Shown: one piece after another, positions 37,084 to 48,487 of the stretch
How the letters are laid out: each line of letters starts with the position of its first letter
How positions within the stretch are numbered: position 1 is the first letter of the stretch
Origin: Tolypocladium sp. Sup5 PDA-1
Taxonomy: Eukaryota; Ascomycota; Sordariomycetes; Hypocreales; Ophiocordycipitaceae
Direction: 5' to 3'
Length of the DNA: 64,000 bases
NCBI GenBank assembly: GCA_000750105.3
Contig: JPHH03000017.1
Coordinates: 372,001-436,000 of the forward strand
The notes under the pieces: model-generated
Database searches by the model: none
The model's input: only the letters and a program-made list of their open reading frames with translations
What the model was told of the DNA's origin: nothing
Position numbers and translations under genes: made by a program

Positions 37084-37694
37084 CTACCGGTATTCCTGGG
37101 TAGGCATCTCATACACGGGTCCGCTGTGGTGGCTCAACACCGGCTGGCTATCGATCTCGGCGGCATTCGAGTTGTGCCACTTGGCGGCCGTCGCGCCGTC
37201 GTTACCCAGCTCGGCCGTGTTCGGCGTCGTCGGGCTCACGATTGACGAGTCTCCAGGTGTGGGGTGGCGTGGCAGTTGATCTCCGGCGACCATCGTGTTG
37301 TTTCGATTCTGCTGGGTCATGGTGTTGCTGGGGCTCGTGTATGCTGACCCAAACGGCGCGGGCTTGGCATACCCGGCGCGTCCATCTCCCATGGCTGTGC
37401 CGCGGTAACCCTCGGGGCTGACGCTTTGCTTTACGGGGACGCGGCCGGGAGCCAGGAAGCCGGCAGCAGGCGCCGACTCAGACATGGGGTGCGAGCCACG
37501 CGAGCCCGGACCGCCACTGGCCGACCCTCCAACGGGCACCTCGGAGGCGCCGATGAAGTCGTCATGGTCAGGCTTAGGGCTTCGGCGACGGCGCATGCAG
37601 AAGAAGGCGATAGCGGCGATGATGGCCAGGCCACCGAGGGCGGCACCAACACCAATGCCCGCCTTTGCGCCAGTGGACAATCCACTGTCACTGC

Positions 37695-37725
<31 letters not shown>

Positions 37726-38514
37726 GCTGTTGTCGCCGCCGGGGGTGCTAGTTGGGGAGCCTGTCGACGTCTCTACCACGCCCGTCGTTACCCTGGTAGA
37801 CGTTATCACCAGGGTGCTCGTGACCGTGACAGTCGTTTTGGCGTTGGCCTGCTCCGTCTCGGTGACAACCGACATGGTGGTGGTATCAGAGGTCACTATA
37901 GTCTTGACGGTGTTGACGACGGTGTTGACAATGGTTGCCCCGCCATTGCCATCTCCAACGGTGACCGTCGTGAACTTGGTAATGGTTGCCCGCTTGGCCA
38001 GGTGGTTCTTTTGCAATCCGACCGCGCCGCCTTCGACGCGGCTGCTGGTCGGGACCGGGACCGCGTTGGCGGCGGCGTCTGCCGCGGCAGGGGTAGCGGT
38101 ACGCGGCGCGAGTTCAGCGTCAAGGCCGCGCTTCTGGTTGACAAACAGCGTAGACGTCGCATAAACAGTCTTGGTGGCAGTGGCCTGGTCGCTGCTGGTG
38201 ACGGTGGTGGTCGAGAACTCCGTCGAGATGACGACAACGGTCGAAGGCACGGTGGTGACAATGGTGGTGAGCTTGGTGACGGTCTTCACCTCGCCGGTAA
38301 CCGTTTGGGTGACGAGGACGGTGGTGTCGCCGCCGCCGCCAGTGTCGGTCGGCGACGTCGCAGTGGGCGTGTTCTTGGAACTGGTCGTGGCCGGGGGGGG
38401 CGACGGCGACGATTGCGTTGAGGAGGTAGTCGGCGCGGTGTTCTGGCGAACGACTTTGCCGGCCTGGGCGGCGCCAAGCAGCGCGCCGAGGGCGAGTCCC
38501 AGGGAAAGTCGCAT
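37084..38514 (-). CDS. Mid2/Wsc-like single-pass cell-surface sensor
   Basis: Intronless, 476 residues. It has a signal peptide (MRLSLGLALGALLGAAQA) and an extracellular Ser/Thr/Val-rich region of about 260 residues. That region has repeated TTVTVT/VVETST-type patterns suited to O-mannosylation, followed by a poly-Gly linker. One membrane segment lies at about 285-307 (GIGVGAALGGLAIIAAIAFFC), followed by MRRRR as the stop-transfer signal. The cytosolic tail, about 165 residues, is disordered and ends YEMPTQEYR. No WSC cysteine domain is present, so Mid2-like is the better label. Such proteins sense wall stress and signal through Rho1 in yeast; that role is inferred from architecture only. Confidence 0.8.
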
Positions 38515-40132
38515 CTCGCAGACAGCGACGACGCAGGGGAGTCAAGATTCGATTCGCGGCTGTTCCGGAGCGCTCGGGGAGGGTGCTGTTCGTGATCGAG
38601 GTTGCAGAGAGGGAAGTACGGAAGGGGACCGCGCGCCGCGAGTCGGTCAGGGCGTTTGTCGGCCGATATGAAAATCCGTAGCCCGTCGAATCGCAAACGG
38701 CAGCACGGCGTATACACAAGGAAATAAAGGATAGTCGGTACAAAACGAGTGAGGAACAGAGACGTTTGAATGAAGATGGAAGGATGACGAAGCGCCTGCT
38801 AAGGGGGGAGCCAGCAGCAGGGGAGGAAGGACAGGCACGAAGGCACAGGTGGGCCCTCCACTGAAGTGAAAACCCAACCAACCAACCACCACTGGAAGTC
38901 CGCTGAAAGATCACTGGAGCCTTGGGCCACACGTGCAACCTAACAGTCCGCCGTGGCAGGCACAGCGTAAACCCCTTGCGGTCTAGCGGAAGCTGTGGCG
39001 TAACCGTTTAGCGGCAGGACTCCCGCCGTATACGAGGTCGTCTGGCGTGCGTCACCTGGATGAAACTGGAGGAGCGAGAATTCGTTTCGCAGCACTGCCT
39101 TGCACCAGCGGTAGGCGGCGCGAGGGATGCAACCTCGGTGTTGATGGTGGCAGCGTGGTGTTTTTCTCGAGGACGCTGACTGCGCTGTAAGCTTACCGTA
39201 CTCCTGCTGGGCGATATGGCGATGCCGCTGCTGCCCCCGGAGGGGAAGCAAAAATGATCCGCATGGAGTTTTTGCATGATGTGCTGGCACATCACCTCAC
39301 ATCACTGCAAGCCACCCGCTGCTGATCAGCATTTCCCTTCTGTCCACCGTTCCTCAGCCCCTTCGCGTGACCCGTCGCCACAGCCCCCGCGCCATCCAGC
39401 GTCATCACTCCCCTTTTTCGGGCCCCCACAGGGACTCGGTTTGCATGTGGGACACAGGAGTAGGCGCTTGGCACTCGCATCGAACCGTCGCCACGATTTG
39501 GCTTCTGTTTGTCTAGTCCGTACCTTCACTGTATCTTATACCGGGCAAGAGATTTGCAACAAGCTGATACTACGGACTACTGCAAGTAGAAAAGAAAGGG
39601 CTGGTCAATTATGGCTTACTCGTAAACGCTCTAAATGCGCCTCTCTCGACGCACGTGCTTCTCTGTTAGCGCTTCTCATTACGGGCTGCGGTTGGGCGAG
39701 ACATGCATCAACGGCGACACTGATAAAGACACCAGCCTCTTATATTACTTGTTACAGCAGAGACAGAGGGCCCTTGTTTCACTGACAACTTCATCAACAG
39801 CAACGTTGGTACACGCCACCTAAACGGATATCTAAGTCTCTGCCCAGAGACACAAAGGAAGGCTGATGCTTCTACCTCTTGCTAGTGAATGCCATGAACC
39901 CCTCTCCGTCTTTGTGTATATTAACGTCATCTCCGACTTTATTTCACCAAGCCGCATACCACCTTTCCCTCACCCACGTTTATACACGAGTGTTCTGCGT
40001 CCCGCGCACGTATGCAAAAAAACATGAAGGAATGGAAAAGAAAAAGGGGTGGGGAGGGCTCCCGTCTATGTCTGTCTCGCCCTCTACAGCCAAGAATATC
40101 CAACGCACCGGTGCCCGAGGGAGGAGCCGCGT
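38515..40132. other. Intergenic
   Basis: About 1.6 kb between two minus-strand genes. It contains TAGTCCGTA at 39514-39522 and TACGGACTA at 39571-39579. The open frames are short and not protein-like. Confidence 0.6.
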
Positions 40133-41971
40133 CTAAAAGTTCTCCTTGCCCCAGACAAACGAGAACCTACGTCAAGTTGGTTAGCATTCAGATGTTTGCA
40201 CGGAGTATCACAGGTGAGAGCAACATACCCCGGCTCCGTGTACTTGTTGCAGTACACATGCAGCGCGCTGCCCAGGCCCTTGGGCCCGCAGAAGAAGACG
40301 CCCGCCTCGGCCGGCGAGTGCAGCTTGCGGATGCCCCGAAAGATCATGTCCCAGTTGGGCCGCCCAAAGTTGGTCGGGCTCCTCAGGCCCGTGATGGTGT
40401 CCTTGTCGGCGTTGGCGTCGTTGATCATGATGTTGGTCGCGTCGTCGGCCTTGATCTTGGCCGTCAGGTACGTGTGGATCTCGATGCGGTTCTCCACGTC
40501 CTGCGCCTCGACGGCCAGCAGCAGCGAGCGGAACCACTCGAAGGAGCCAAAGTCGCGGCAGATCCAGAAGAAGTAGACTTTCGACAGCCGCGTCTTCTTC
40601 TGCGGGTAGTTCATGCGGTACCAGATGGACTTGAGGATCGAGGCAAAGGGCGTGACGCCGATGCCCGCGCCGACGAGGATGGACACCTCGTACTTGAAGA
40701 CGTCCTCCGAGGCGGAGCCAAAGGGCCCGTCGACGTAGACCCGGGGCAGGACACGGCGCAGGGCCGGATCCACGCCGTTGCTGTCGCCGTCTACGCCCAC
40801 GACCTTGCTCGCGTCGCCCTTTTTGCCCCATTCGCCGCCCAGCGCCGCCGACACGGCCATGGTGAAGTCGCCCTGGCAGCGCATGTGGATGGAGATGTAG
40901 TCCTCCTCGGGCGCGCTCGTCAGCGTGAACGGGTGGTACTGCCACAGCGACACCGCCGGGCAGCAGAAGAAGATGTACTGGCCCGCGCGCGTCTTGGTGT
41001 TCTCCTTCTTGATCTGGATCTCGCACACCTGGCTCGGGTGCTGGATGACCTTGGAGATGTACGTCTTGTGCCGGCCGCGCACCTCGCGGGCCACGCGCTC
41101 GGCCAGGTAGACGAAGCCGCCGTACATCCAGTACTGCCAGAAGACGCCGATGGCCGAGGCGCCGATGCTCGAGCAGAACGGCGCCACGTCGGGCTGGATC
41201 ATGCAGAAGGCGCCGTGCAGCGACCAGAAGAAGAAGAAGAGGATGAACATGTGGTGCGTGTACCAGAAGCGCTCGTAGTTGGCGCGGCGCGGCTTCTCGA
41301 CCGACGTGATGACCATGCCCATGAGCGCGATGAGCATCACGTAGCCCGTCCAGCCCGGGCCCGAGGCAAAGTTGGCCAGCAGCCAGCCGTAGAAGCCCAG
41401 CTTGTTCTTGGCCGCGACCTGCGCAAAGTTGTTCCAGTGGGCGATGGTGTGCACCCACGACCAGAAGACGATGGACCACGCCGTCGTGATGTGGAAGGTG
41501 ATGTTCTTGTCGAACTGGATGATGCCGTTGAGCGGCGTCTGGCGGGCCAGCGAGATGAGCGTCCGGCAGACGGGGAAGAGGATGATGCCGACGTCGACGT
41601 GCAGCACCACGGCCGACGAGCGGGCGATGACATAGGTGAAGCCGAAGATGTCTCGCGCTCCTTGTAAGCTGTCCTTGACGGCGTAGTGGACCGACGCAAA
41701 AGCGAATATCAGGGCGTGCGTCATCATGAAGACGAAGACGAAGCTGAGGAGAGCAGTCAGCATAACCAAACCCCCGTGATCAAATCACCGCGCTCCCTTT
41801 GACCTACACTCTTCGGTAACCCTCGTTGATCATCCACCGGTCAAACTTTTCCCTCGTCGTCAGGTCCTGCTGCTTCTCTTGGGTCATCTCGCCCGATAGC
41901 AGCATCCGTGTTAGCGGCGTCCATCTTGACCTCTCCGAGGGCTTCTCGTAGCCGCCATAGTCGTAGCCCAT
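40133..41971 (-). CDS. noxA: NADPH oxidase catalytic subunit NoxA
   Basis: Superoxide-generating NADPH oxidase of endomembranes or the plasma membrane. Exons 41971-41808, 41743-40229 and 40166-40133 encode 570 residues. The first exon supplies the typical NoxA N-terminus (MGYDYGGYEKPSERSRWTPL) and the last adds the conserved end (SFVWGKENF). Six membrane segments follow the N-terminus. Haem ligands are visible as paired histidines about 14 apart, near 139/153 and 217-218/231. The FAD site HPFTLTSAPEED is at about 325, and the NADPH loops include GAGIGVTPFASILKS at about 413 and FFCGPKGLG near the end. There are no EF-hands, so it is not the Nox5/NoxC type. NoxA acts with NoxR and Rac and is needed for fruiting-body development and hyphal fusion in related fungi. 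The donor of intron 1 (GTAGGT) was chosen because it restores the conserved reading frame. Confidence 0.95.
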
Positions 41972-42567
41972 TGTGGCCATGGTGTCGTCGCTGCCGTTGC
42001 GTGTCTGTTGTTTCCCAGCGTGTCTCTCCTGTTGTGGCTCGTCGCAGCCGGTCCGAGCCCAGGACAGCCAGTGGCCGTAGAGTCGTCAGATCCTCCTCTT
42101 CTCAACCTCGTCGATTACTCTTCGTTTCCTTGTCTCCGTGGTTGATCCGCCTCCTGACCTTTGTCGATGGTCTCTCCTTTAGTCGTATCCCTTTGAAGCG
42201 CGAGCTGTTGTTGCATATACTAAAAAGCGTCGTTGTAATGTAAAGATTCAGAGCCTGCTGAACGGCGCAACACGCATGGGTGGCCCAGAAGTGAAGTGAA
42301 TTCGTCCGGTTCTCTCGCACACAATTAACGAATGGCGGGTGTATAAGGCCTGAAATCGTTCGAGATCGTCAGCACATCATACGGAAGCCGTGAAGGGCTC
42401 AAGCCAGGAATAAAGCAGGGGAAAAGACAACGCGGCCTGCCGATGCCCAGCCTCACTTGAAACGATAGGCCAAGGCCAGGGAGGGAGATCATACCAGCAC
42501 TTGCACACCAAAGAGATTATCGCTCGCCAAGCGCATTTGTCTAAACCTGCGTTTGCTTTGCCTCATG

Positions 42568-42663
42568 CAAAGGGCGAAGCCGAAGCCGAAGCCGAAGCCG
42601 AAGATGAAGATGAAGATGAAGATGAAGATGAAGATGAAGATGAAGATGAAGATGAAGATGAAT
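42568..42663. repeat. GAAGCC/GAAGAT hexanucleotide microsatellite
   Basis: About four GAAGCC units pass into about eleven GAAGAT units without interruption. It lies about 600 bases upstream of the noxA start codon. If translated it would give Lys-Pro then Lys-Met repeats, but no gene frame supports that. Confidence 0.85.
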
Positions 42664-43296
42664 GAAAGAGGGAGAGGGGGCGAGGGAGAGGGAGAGGGGG
42701 AAAGTTACAGTTCTGAGTTCAGGGCCAGCCTGGGCACGAAGACACGAACGATGGGGGGCGATGGTCAGGGTTTACAAGCAGAACCACCGATGATACCACC
42801 AGTCCACAACCACCACCACCACCACAGCTCAAGAGGGCCAAGTCTCCACGAGGAGCGAAGCGGGCCAAGTCAGGGAGCGCCGGGTCGCAGCGACAATGCA
42901 CCTTGGCGCCGGATCTATGCGACGAAGTGGTGTTAATTACCGTCTACGGGGGATGCCGCACCCCCGTACCTGGCGGAGTGGGCCCTCTGCCGACGGTTGA
43001 CGGTTGACCTGCGACAGCGGAATAGCACCAGGGCGCCTGCATCCAGATTGCGAAACCCGTCCAACCGTCCACGGCACCGTGTTGCCCGCTGCTGAAATAC
43101 CCGGGCCTTCATCCTCTTCACAGAGTGCCAGAGATGCGTCCGAACATTTCTCCAGCAGCGCTCCGTCGCCGTGCCGTGCTTTCCGCGTGCAGACTCGACC
43201 TCGCTCGATGGGAAACTTTCGGCGGCGACAAACGCCCGAGCGAAGAAACGACTCCATCCACAACAAAAACACGGTTTCACGCTCCTTGACGAGTGG

Positions 43297-43308
43297 GTAC
43301 CTAGGTAC
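43297..43308. repeat. 12-bp palindrome GTACCTAGGTAC, copy 1
   Basis: A perfect inverted repeat. A partial copy, GTACCTAGG, follows at about 43329. Confidence 0.8.
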
Positions 43309-43550
43309 TGCGAGTACCTATGTTCTTCGTACCTAGGCAGTAATGGCCCGCAGCCCAGCGCCAGTCTGGGCGTCTCAACCATGTAGCAAAAATTACGGAC
43401 TACCTTCCTGCCCAGGGGTTGCGCGGGTTGCTTGGAGCGTTCGAGGCCGTGGTGGTGTCGCATGCGACTCCGTGAAACGCGCTGTGACGGGTACCGTCGC
43501 GCCACAACCCGAGGCGCCCACTCCATGGAGCGCCCATACAAGCCCGCTCT

Positions 43551-43562
43551 GTACCTAGGTAC
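43551..43562. repeat. 12-bp palindrome GTACCTAGGTAC, copy 2
   Basis: Identical to the copy 254 bases upstream. See findings. Confidence 0.8.
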
Positions 43563-44597
43563 CTGCTTGTAGAGCATCGCATAAGGTAACAAGGCAGGTG
43601 TTGGCTTGTGATGAGTCGAGCCAACAGCGGCCTCTCCCGCTTATCAAAGCAGCGGTCATCCCACACGTGCCGCACCTGAGTGGCCGTCTCTGCCGCCAGC
43701 CTCGAGACGTCGTCGCAGACCGTCAACCTCTCACCCCGCGGGTCTGATACCCTTGGCGCTGTCAACACCCCGACCCTTCCATCACTGCCAGCGCCGACGG
43801 AGCCGAAGGAACATGCCATGTCATGTCATGTCCATGTCATGTCACACATGCCGTGCCGCGCCTCGACGTAGATCTCTCTCGCCAACATTGGACGGTTTGA
43901 GCTCCTGGCCTTGCTGATTGGTAATAGTCAACACCTACAGCCGCCCATGCTCTTCTTACTCGCAATGCCTCGTGCCATTCCCTTCTTCTGTCGTGGCAAG
44001 CATACAAGAGGCTCGGCAACAAGGTAGAACGCGAAAACCGTAGGCGTTTGGTGAGTATCCCGTCCGGCCGTAGACAACACCCGGGCTGGCGGGACGCTCT
44101 GGGGTCTGCTCTATACAAAACTGCCGTGCCTTCATAATGACGACAGTCTCAACATCACAAAGTTCTTACGAGGCTCATATGGACTCCTCGCAACCATGCA
44201 CGTAAACAGCCAAGCACGCAAAGAGCCATGCACATAAGAGAGCGAGATGCAGTAAATACGCTGCCTGTTTCTGCATGCCAATAAACACATTCGTCCATGC
44301 AAACCCAAAGCCCAGCCGCATGATATCCCTTTAATAGCGGATGTGTCTGTCTAGTCTGTCTTTCCTCCCCCTCGCCATGGTCCCCGTTCTCAGTCTCCCC
44401 AGATACAGCTCGACCGACGCTGATTCAGAAGCAAGGGACCCCCCAGCGTTGCACGCGGCCCGGATGCACTTCCTCCCCCCATCCGTCAAGTAATGACTCG
44501 TCTGGAAATCCACCGCATCGAACGTCCTGCAAGAGAGACAAAGATGAAAATCCACCCAGCGACTCGTCTTTCCACCGCCACTCATGCCGCCGCCGCT

Positions 44598-45646
44598 TTA
44601 GACGGCATACTTCCGGGTCCACTCCCGGGCCGTGGCCTCGTATCGGGGTCGGTCGGTCTTGTACACGTGGGCAATCTCCGGCACAAGAGGGTCGTCGGGG
44701 TTGGGGTCTGTCAACATGGAGCAGATGGACAGGAGGACTGCGGAGCACATTTGTCAGCGAAGCCGTCCACACATGTCACCGGTCGCCGTCGCAGGGTATC
44801 CATATTCATACCTTTGGAAATGGTCAAGGCAGGGCTCCACTGGTCACGCAGGATGTCTAGGCAGATGCTGCCGTTGGAGTTGATGTTGGGGTGGTAGATG
44901 CGAGTCGTGAAGTTGACCTTGGGGGGCTTGAAGGGGTAGTCGGTGGGGAAGTGGATGGCGAGGAAGAAGACACCGCCCGAGTATGGAGATTCACCCTGTT
45001 TCGTCTGTCAGAAGCTGTTTCTTGTAATCATGCAAGAGTTACGAGGCAGCAGCCCGAGCGCGGTGGAAGGACGAGAAAATGACAACCGCCAATCAGCGCA
45101 TCATCATGCCGTTCTTTCCACGTCGCGGCTCGAGCATTTGCGGGTCGGAGAGTGCTTACAGGTCCCATGATCGTCGCTTGCCAGTGGAACTGTCAAAGAA
45201 CTGTCAGCTATGTTCTCGAAAACCACAGGACAGGGACCTTGATGGCCGCGTGCCGGGGCAGAGAGTGCCACATGATCTTGCACCGGTGGAAAAAGGCCCC
45301 AGGAAGGGAGGGAGGGAGGGGTTTTCGCATACCAAGTCTTCGCCAACCGGGCCGGCAGAGCAAGACGACGGCGGGTCCCTGTAAAGCCACAACGTCAGCA
45401 AACAGTTATTTGTCTACAGCAAACAAGTCCATCGCAGCAGCGAGGCTGGAGGCCCGGGTCGGCGGCGTCGCGAGCGTCCAGAGTCTCCAAGCAAGGTGTT
45501 TTGCCAAAAAGACCCCGCTCACGCTCAGCCCCACCTCACACTTGGGCTCCAAACACTGGCACGAGGCATGGGGAGAGGCAGGGCAGGGCAGGGCAGAATT
45601 ACCGGCCGAGGTCAGTGAGCTCCTTGTTGATGCGCTTAAGAGCCAT
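44598..45646 (-). CDS. UBC4: Ubiquitin-conjugating enzyme E2, Ubc4/UBE2D class
   Basis: Class I E2 that accepts ubiquitin from E1 and passes it to E3 ligases for turnover of short-lived and misfolded proteins. Five exons, 45646-45603, 45378-45333, 45189-45160, 44995-44812 and 44737-44598, with matching phases, encode 147 residues, the normal length. Visible landmarks: MALKRINKELTDLGRDPP at the start, SAGPVGEDLFHWQATIMGP, the HPN motif in IYHPNINSNG, and the catalytic Cys85 in SICLDILRDQWSPALTISK. The family-typical end EWTRKYAV is present. Two exons are very short (46 and 30 nt). There are no N- or C-terminal extensions. Confidence 0.97.
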
Positions 45647-47057
45647 GGCTGTGGTTTCTGTGTGTAGAGGTGCGAAAAGAAGGCTTCGCTGCGTTGATGC
45701 TTCTGCCGCGGGACTGCGTTAGCGGTGGGCGGTACGGACGGTTGGGGGGTACATTCGTGCAGCGAAGGGGGAATGACGCACCTCAACGGGAAGAACAAGC
45801 TCCTTCAGGCGAAGAAAGATGCGGGGTTGAAGGGTTGAAGATGCGGGTAGTCAAGGGCTGGTGGATGCCGGCGTCGACGCTCGTGAGGATGTAGGGGCTT
45901 CGTGTGTAGAGAGAGAGAGAGGCTGGTCGGAGGTGGTCGTGGGCGTCGTGACGGGTCTCTGTGGTGGGCGGTGTTGTATGGAGGGAAGAGTTCGAGTCAC
46001 AGGGATCACAGTGGGAGGAAGGGCGAAGTGAAAGGCTAGCAGAGGGTGGATGGAGGGGGGCAGGTTTTTTCTGCCGCCTGCACCCAAGGCGAGCCCGACC
46101 CCGACCGACTGACGGAGGGAGGAGACCTTCTGTGCAGCCCACTGAGCACCTCCCAGTCACTCCCTGGGGCGAATGGAAGGCGGTGGCCAGCGCCAGATAC
46201 CGCCACTGACGGGAGCCTCCAGCACGTGGCGTGACTCGGCCCACTAACAGCACCCCACACGTTCCTCAGCCTGCCGCTGCTAAGAGGTTCACCGTTTTGC
46301 GGTACCGCTCCTGCAGCCCTTGCGACCGTTGCCATGGCTTTCGCTCGACTTCGATGGGCTGAGCTGCCTGGGCTGCATTGCAGGTGAGGTGACCGCAGCA
46401 ACAACACTACATCACGGTTGTCCTATCAAACGCCGGCGACAGCAGCACGGACGCCGTGGCAATGACGGCAAGACATTCAGTCGCATCAATCAATCAATCA
46501 ATCAATCAATCAGTCAGCCTAGGCCAATATTGCCACTGGGCTGGACTGAACCTGCATTACACGAGGGTCGAGAGACTCCAAGACATCCGCTGCACGTCCA
46601 CGACTGATCCGGCTCACGACAGCATGCTCTCCTCGTACAAATGATAGCCAGCTTTGCCAGTTGTTAGGTTGGGTAGTGTGTCGCTGGCAGTGCCATGGGT
46701 TACCGATGTTGATCCACTCCGGTTACGCCGGCTCCGCCGTTCCGTACCCATGACGTTTACGGCGCCATCGTGGGTCGTCAACTCCGGCTACGCCCCGACA
46801 CGCATCTGTCGCGAATCACTTCATGTGTCAACAAGCACACAGCAACGGAACAATACACTTCCGAAACTGTTTTCCTTCACGTCGGCTCGTGGTGATCCGC
46901 GATGGTGATTCATTCTCTCCATTTTGTGTGTATTTTATTGAAGTGATTCGTTGAAGCTACCATACAAATTTATCGCCCGCCCGGAGATGCCGAGGCTTAT
47001 TGAGCGATTGCCAGCACCTCCAGCTAGCAAACATAACACTGTGTATTCCTCCCACCT
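45647..47057. other. Intergenic with a tetranucleotide repeat
   Basis: About 1.4 kb upstream of UBC4 and downstream of the acyl-CoA dehydrogenase gene. It contains an (ATCA)n run of about seven units at 46485-46512 and a GA run near 45909-45921 in the presumed UBC4 promoter. No gene is seen. Confidence 0.65.
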
Positions 47058-48487
47058 CTACACAAACGCCTGGATGCCCGTAATGGCCCGGCCCAGAATC
47101 AGACCTGTGTAGCCATGTCAGTCATGCATGTTCACCACATGTGCTTCGCAAAAAGGGGCGGATCAAGGCTGGAGTCTCAACGTACTGTGAATGTCGCTCT
47201 GGCCCTCATACGTCTGCGTCACAAACAGATTCGCCACGTGTCGCCCAATCGCATACTCGTCGCTCACGGCGTTGCCGCCAAATATCTCTTGTAGGATTCG
47301 CGCGTTGCGCAGCGCCGTGTCGCAGTTCTGCCTCTTGACCATGCTGATCATCTCTGGCGTCACCTTGCCCTCGTCCTTGAGACGGCCGACCTGGATCGCA
47401 GCCAGCGTGCCGTAGGCGGCATCGGTCGCGGCGTCGGCCAGCTTCTTCTGGATGAGCTGGTACTTGGCCAGCGGGTTGCCCTTGAACTGCTTGCGCTCCA
47501 GGGCATATGTCCGGGCCCGCGCGATGCAGTCCTCCAGAGCGCCCATGACGCCCATCGAGATGCCGTAGCGGGCGTTGTTGAGGCAGCTGAAGGGACCCCT
47601 AAGACCCTCGACTTCGGGGAACATGTTGGCCTCGGGCACGGGGCAGTCGTCCATCTGGATCATGCCCGTGATGGACGCCCGCAAGCCGTTCTTGTCCTTG
47701 ATGGCAGGTGTCTCCAGGGTACCCGGCGGGCAGTCCTTGCGCTCGATGAGGAAGCCCCTGATCTTGCCCGTCTCCTGGAGCTTGGCCCATACCAGCAGCA
47801 CGTCGGCGATGGGGCTGTTGGTGATCCACGTCTTGGCGCCGCTGAGAGAGTAGTATCCCGTCTTGGTCGGGTGAGGCTTGGCGATGCTCTCCATGCTGCC
47901 CGGGTCGCTGCCATGGTTGGGCTCCGTCAGACCAAAGGCGCCGAGGAGCTTGCCCTTGGCCATGTCCGGCAGGAACTTTTGCTTCTGCTCCTCGGTGCCA
48001 AACTCGTAGATGCCACCCATGACCAGCGACGACTGGACCGACATGCCGGACCGGTAGCCACTGTCGACACGCTCGACGGCGCGGGTGATGAGGCCGCCAG
48101 CGACCGATGACACGCCTGCGCAGCCGTAGCCGTCGATGTTGGCGCCGAGCAGACCCAGCTCTCCCATCTCCGCGAGGATCTTGGGGTCGTAGTGCTCGTC
48201 ACGGTACGCCTCTGCGATAGCCGAGGTTAGCAACGACAGTCCAGCTTCACGACGCAGAGGGGTCAATGCTTCATACGTAGAACCCGAGGGAGCATGCGTT
48301 CCTGGCAGTATCGCTCTGCAGTCTCCCCAATGGCAAGCTCCTCCTCGGTCAAGAGGCTCTTGGACGCGAGTGGGTCCTCCCAGTCGAAGGCGGTCTTGCT
48401 GGCAGAAGCGAAGCTCCACGCAGCCATTGGCCGCCACGGGGCCCGCGCACTGCCTCTAGCAACGGTCCGCAGGGTGTGTCTGAACAT
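47058..48487 (-). CDS. Glutaryl-CoA dehydrogenase, mitochondrial
   Basis: FAD enzyme that oxidises and decarboxylates glutaryl-CoA to crotonyl-CoA in lysine, hydroxylysine and tryptophan breakdown. Exons 48487-48277, 48211-47186 and 47104-47058 (introns GTATGA..GCAG and GTACGT..ACAG) encode 427 residues. The N-terminus (MFRHTLRTVARGSARAPWRP) is a mitochondrial presequence, followed by DWEDPLASKSLLTEEELAI. GCDH-specific blocks are MGELGLLGANIDGYGCAGVS, GLTEPNHGSDPGSM, WITNSPIADVLLVWAK and EIFGGNAVSDEYAIGRHVANL. The catalytic base Glu406 lies in TYEGQSDIH, at the splice junction of exon 3, which adds LILGRAITGIQAF. Length and motifs are complete. Confidence 0.95.

Larger units (their letters stand above)
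41972..44597. other. 2.6-kb intergenic region with repeats
   Basis: Upstream of noxA and downstream of the E2 gene. It holds a hexanucleotide microsatellite (42568-42663), two perfect 12-bp palindromes (43297-43308, 43551-43562), one TACGGACTA (43394-43402) and a short TGTCATG-type tandem (about 43817-43846). A 219-codon minus-strand frame at 42933-43592 is Arg/Cys-rich and overlaps other open frames, so I do not call it. Confidence 0.6.

Noticed and set aside
37426..38421. 331-codon plus-strand frame opposite the Mid2-like gene
   Set aside because: Low-complexity Gly/Arg complement of Thr/Val-rich codons.
40012..41667. 551-codon plus-strand frame opposite noxA
   Set aside because: Antisense shadow of a highly biased gene. 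No recognisable motif, rich in Arg, Ala, Asp and Val.
42933..43592. 219-codon minus-strand frame between noxA and UBC4
   Set aside because: Arg/Cys-rich, covers both palindromes and a dispersed motif that otherwise stay outside coding DNA.
46485..46512. Possible CRISPR-like array
   Set aside because: It is a simple tetranucleotide microsatellite without spacers, in a fungal nuclear context.
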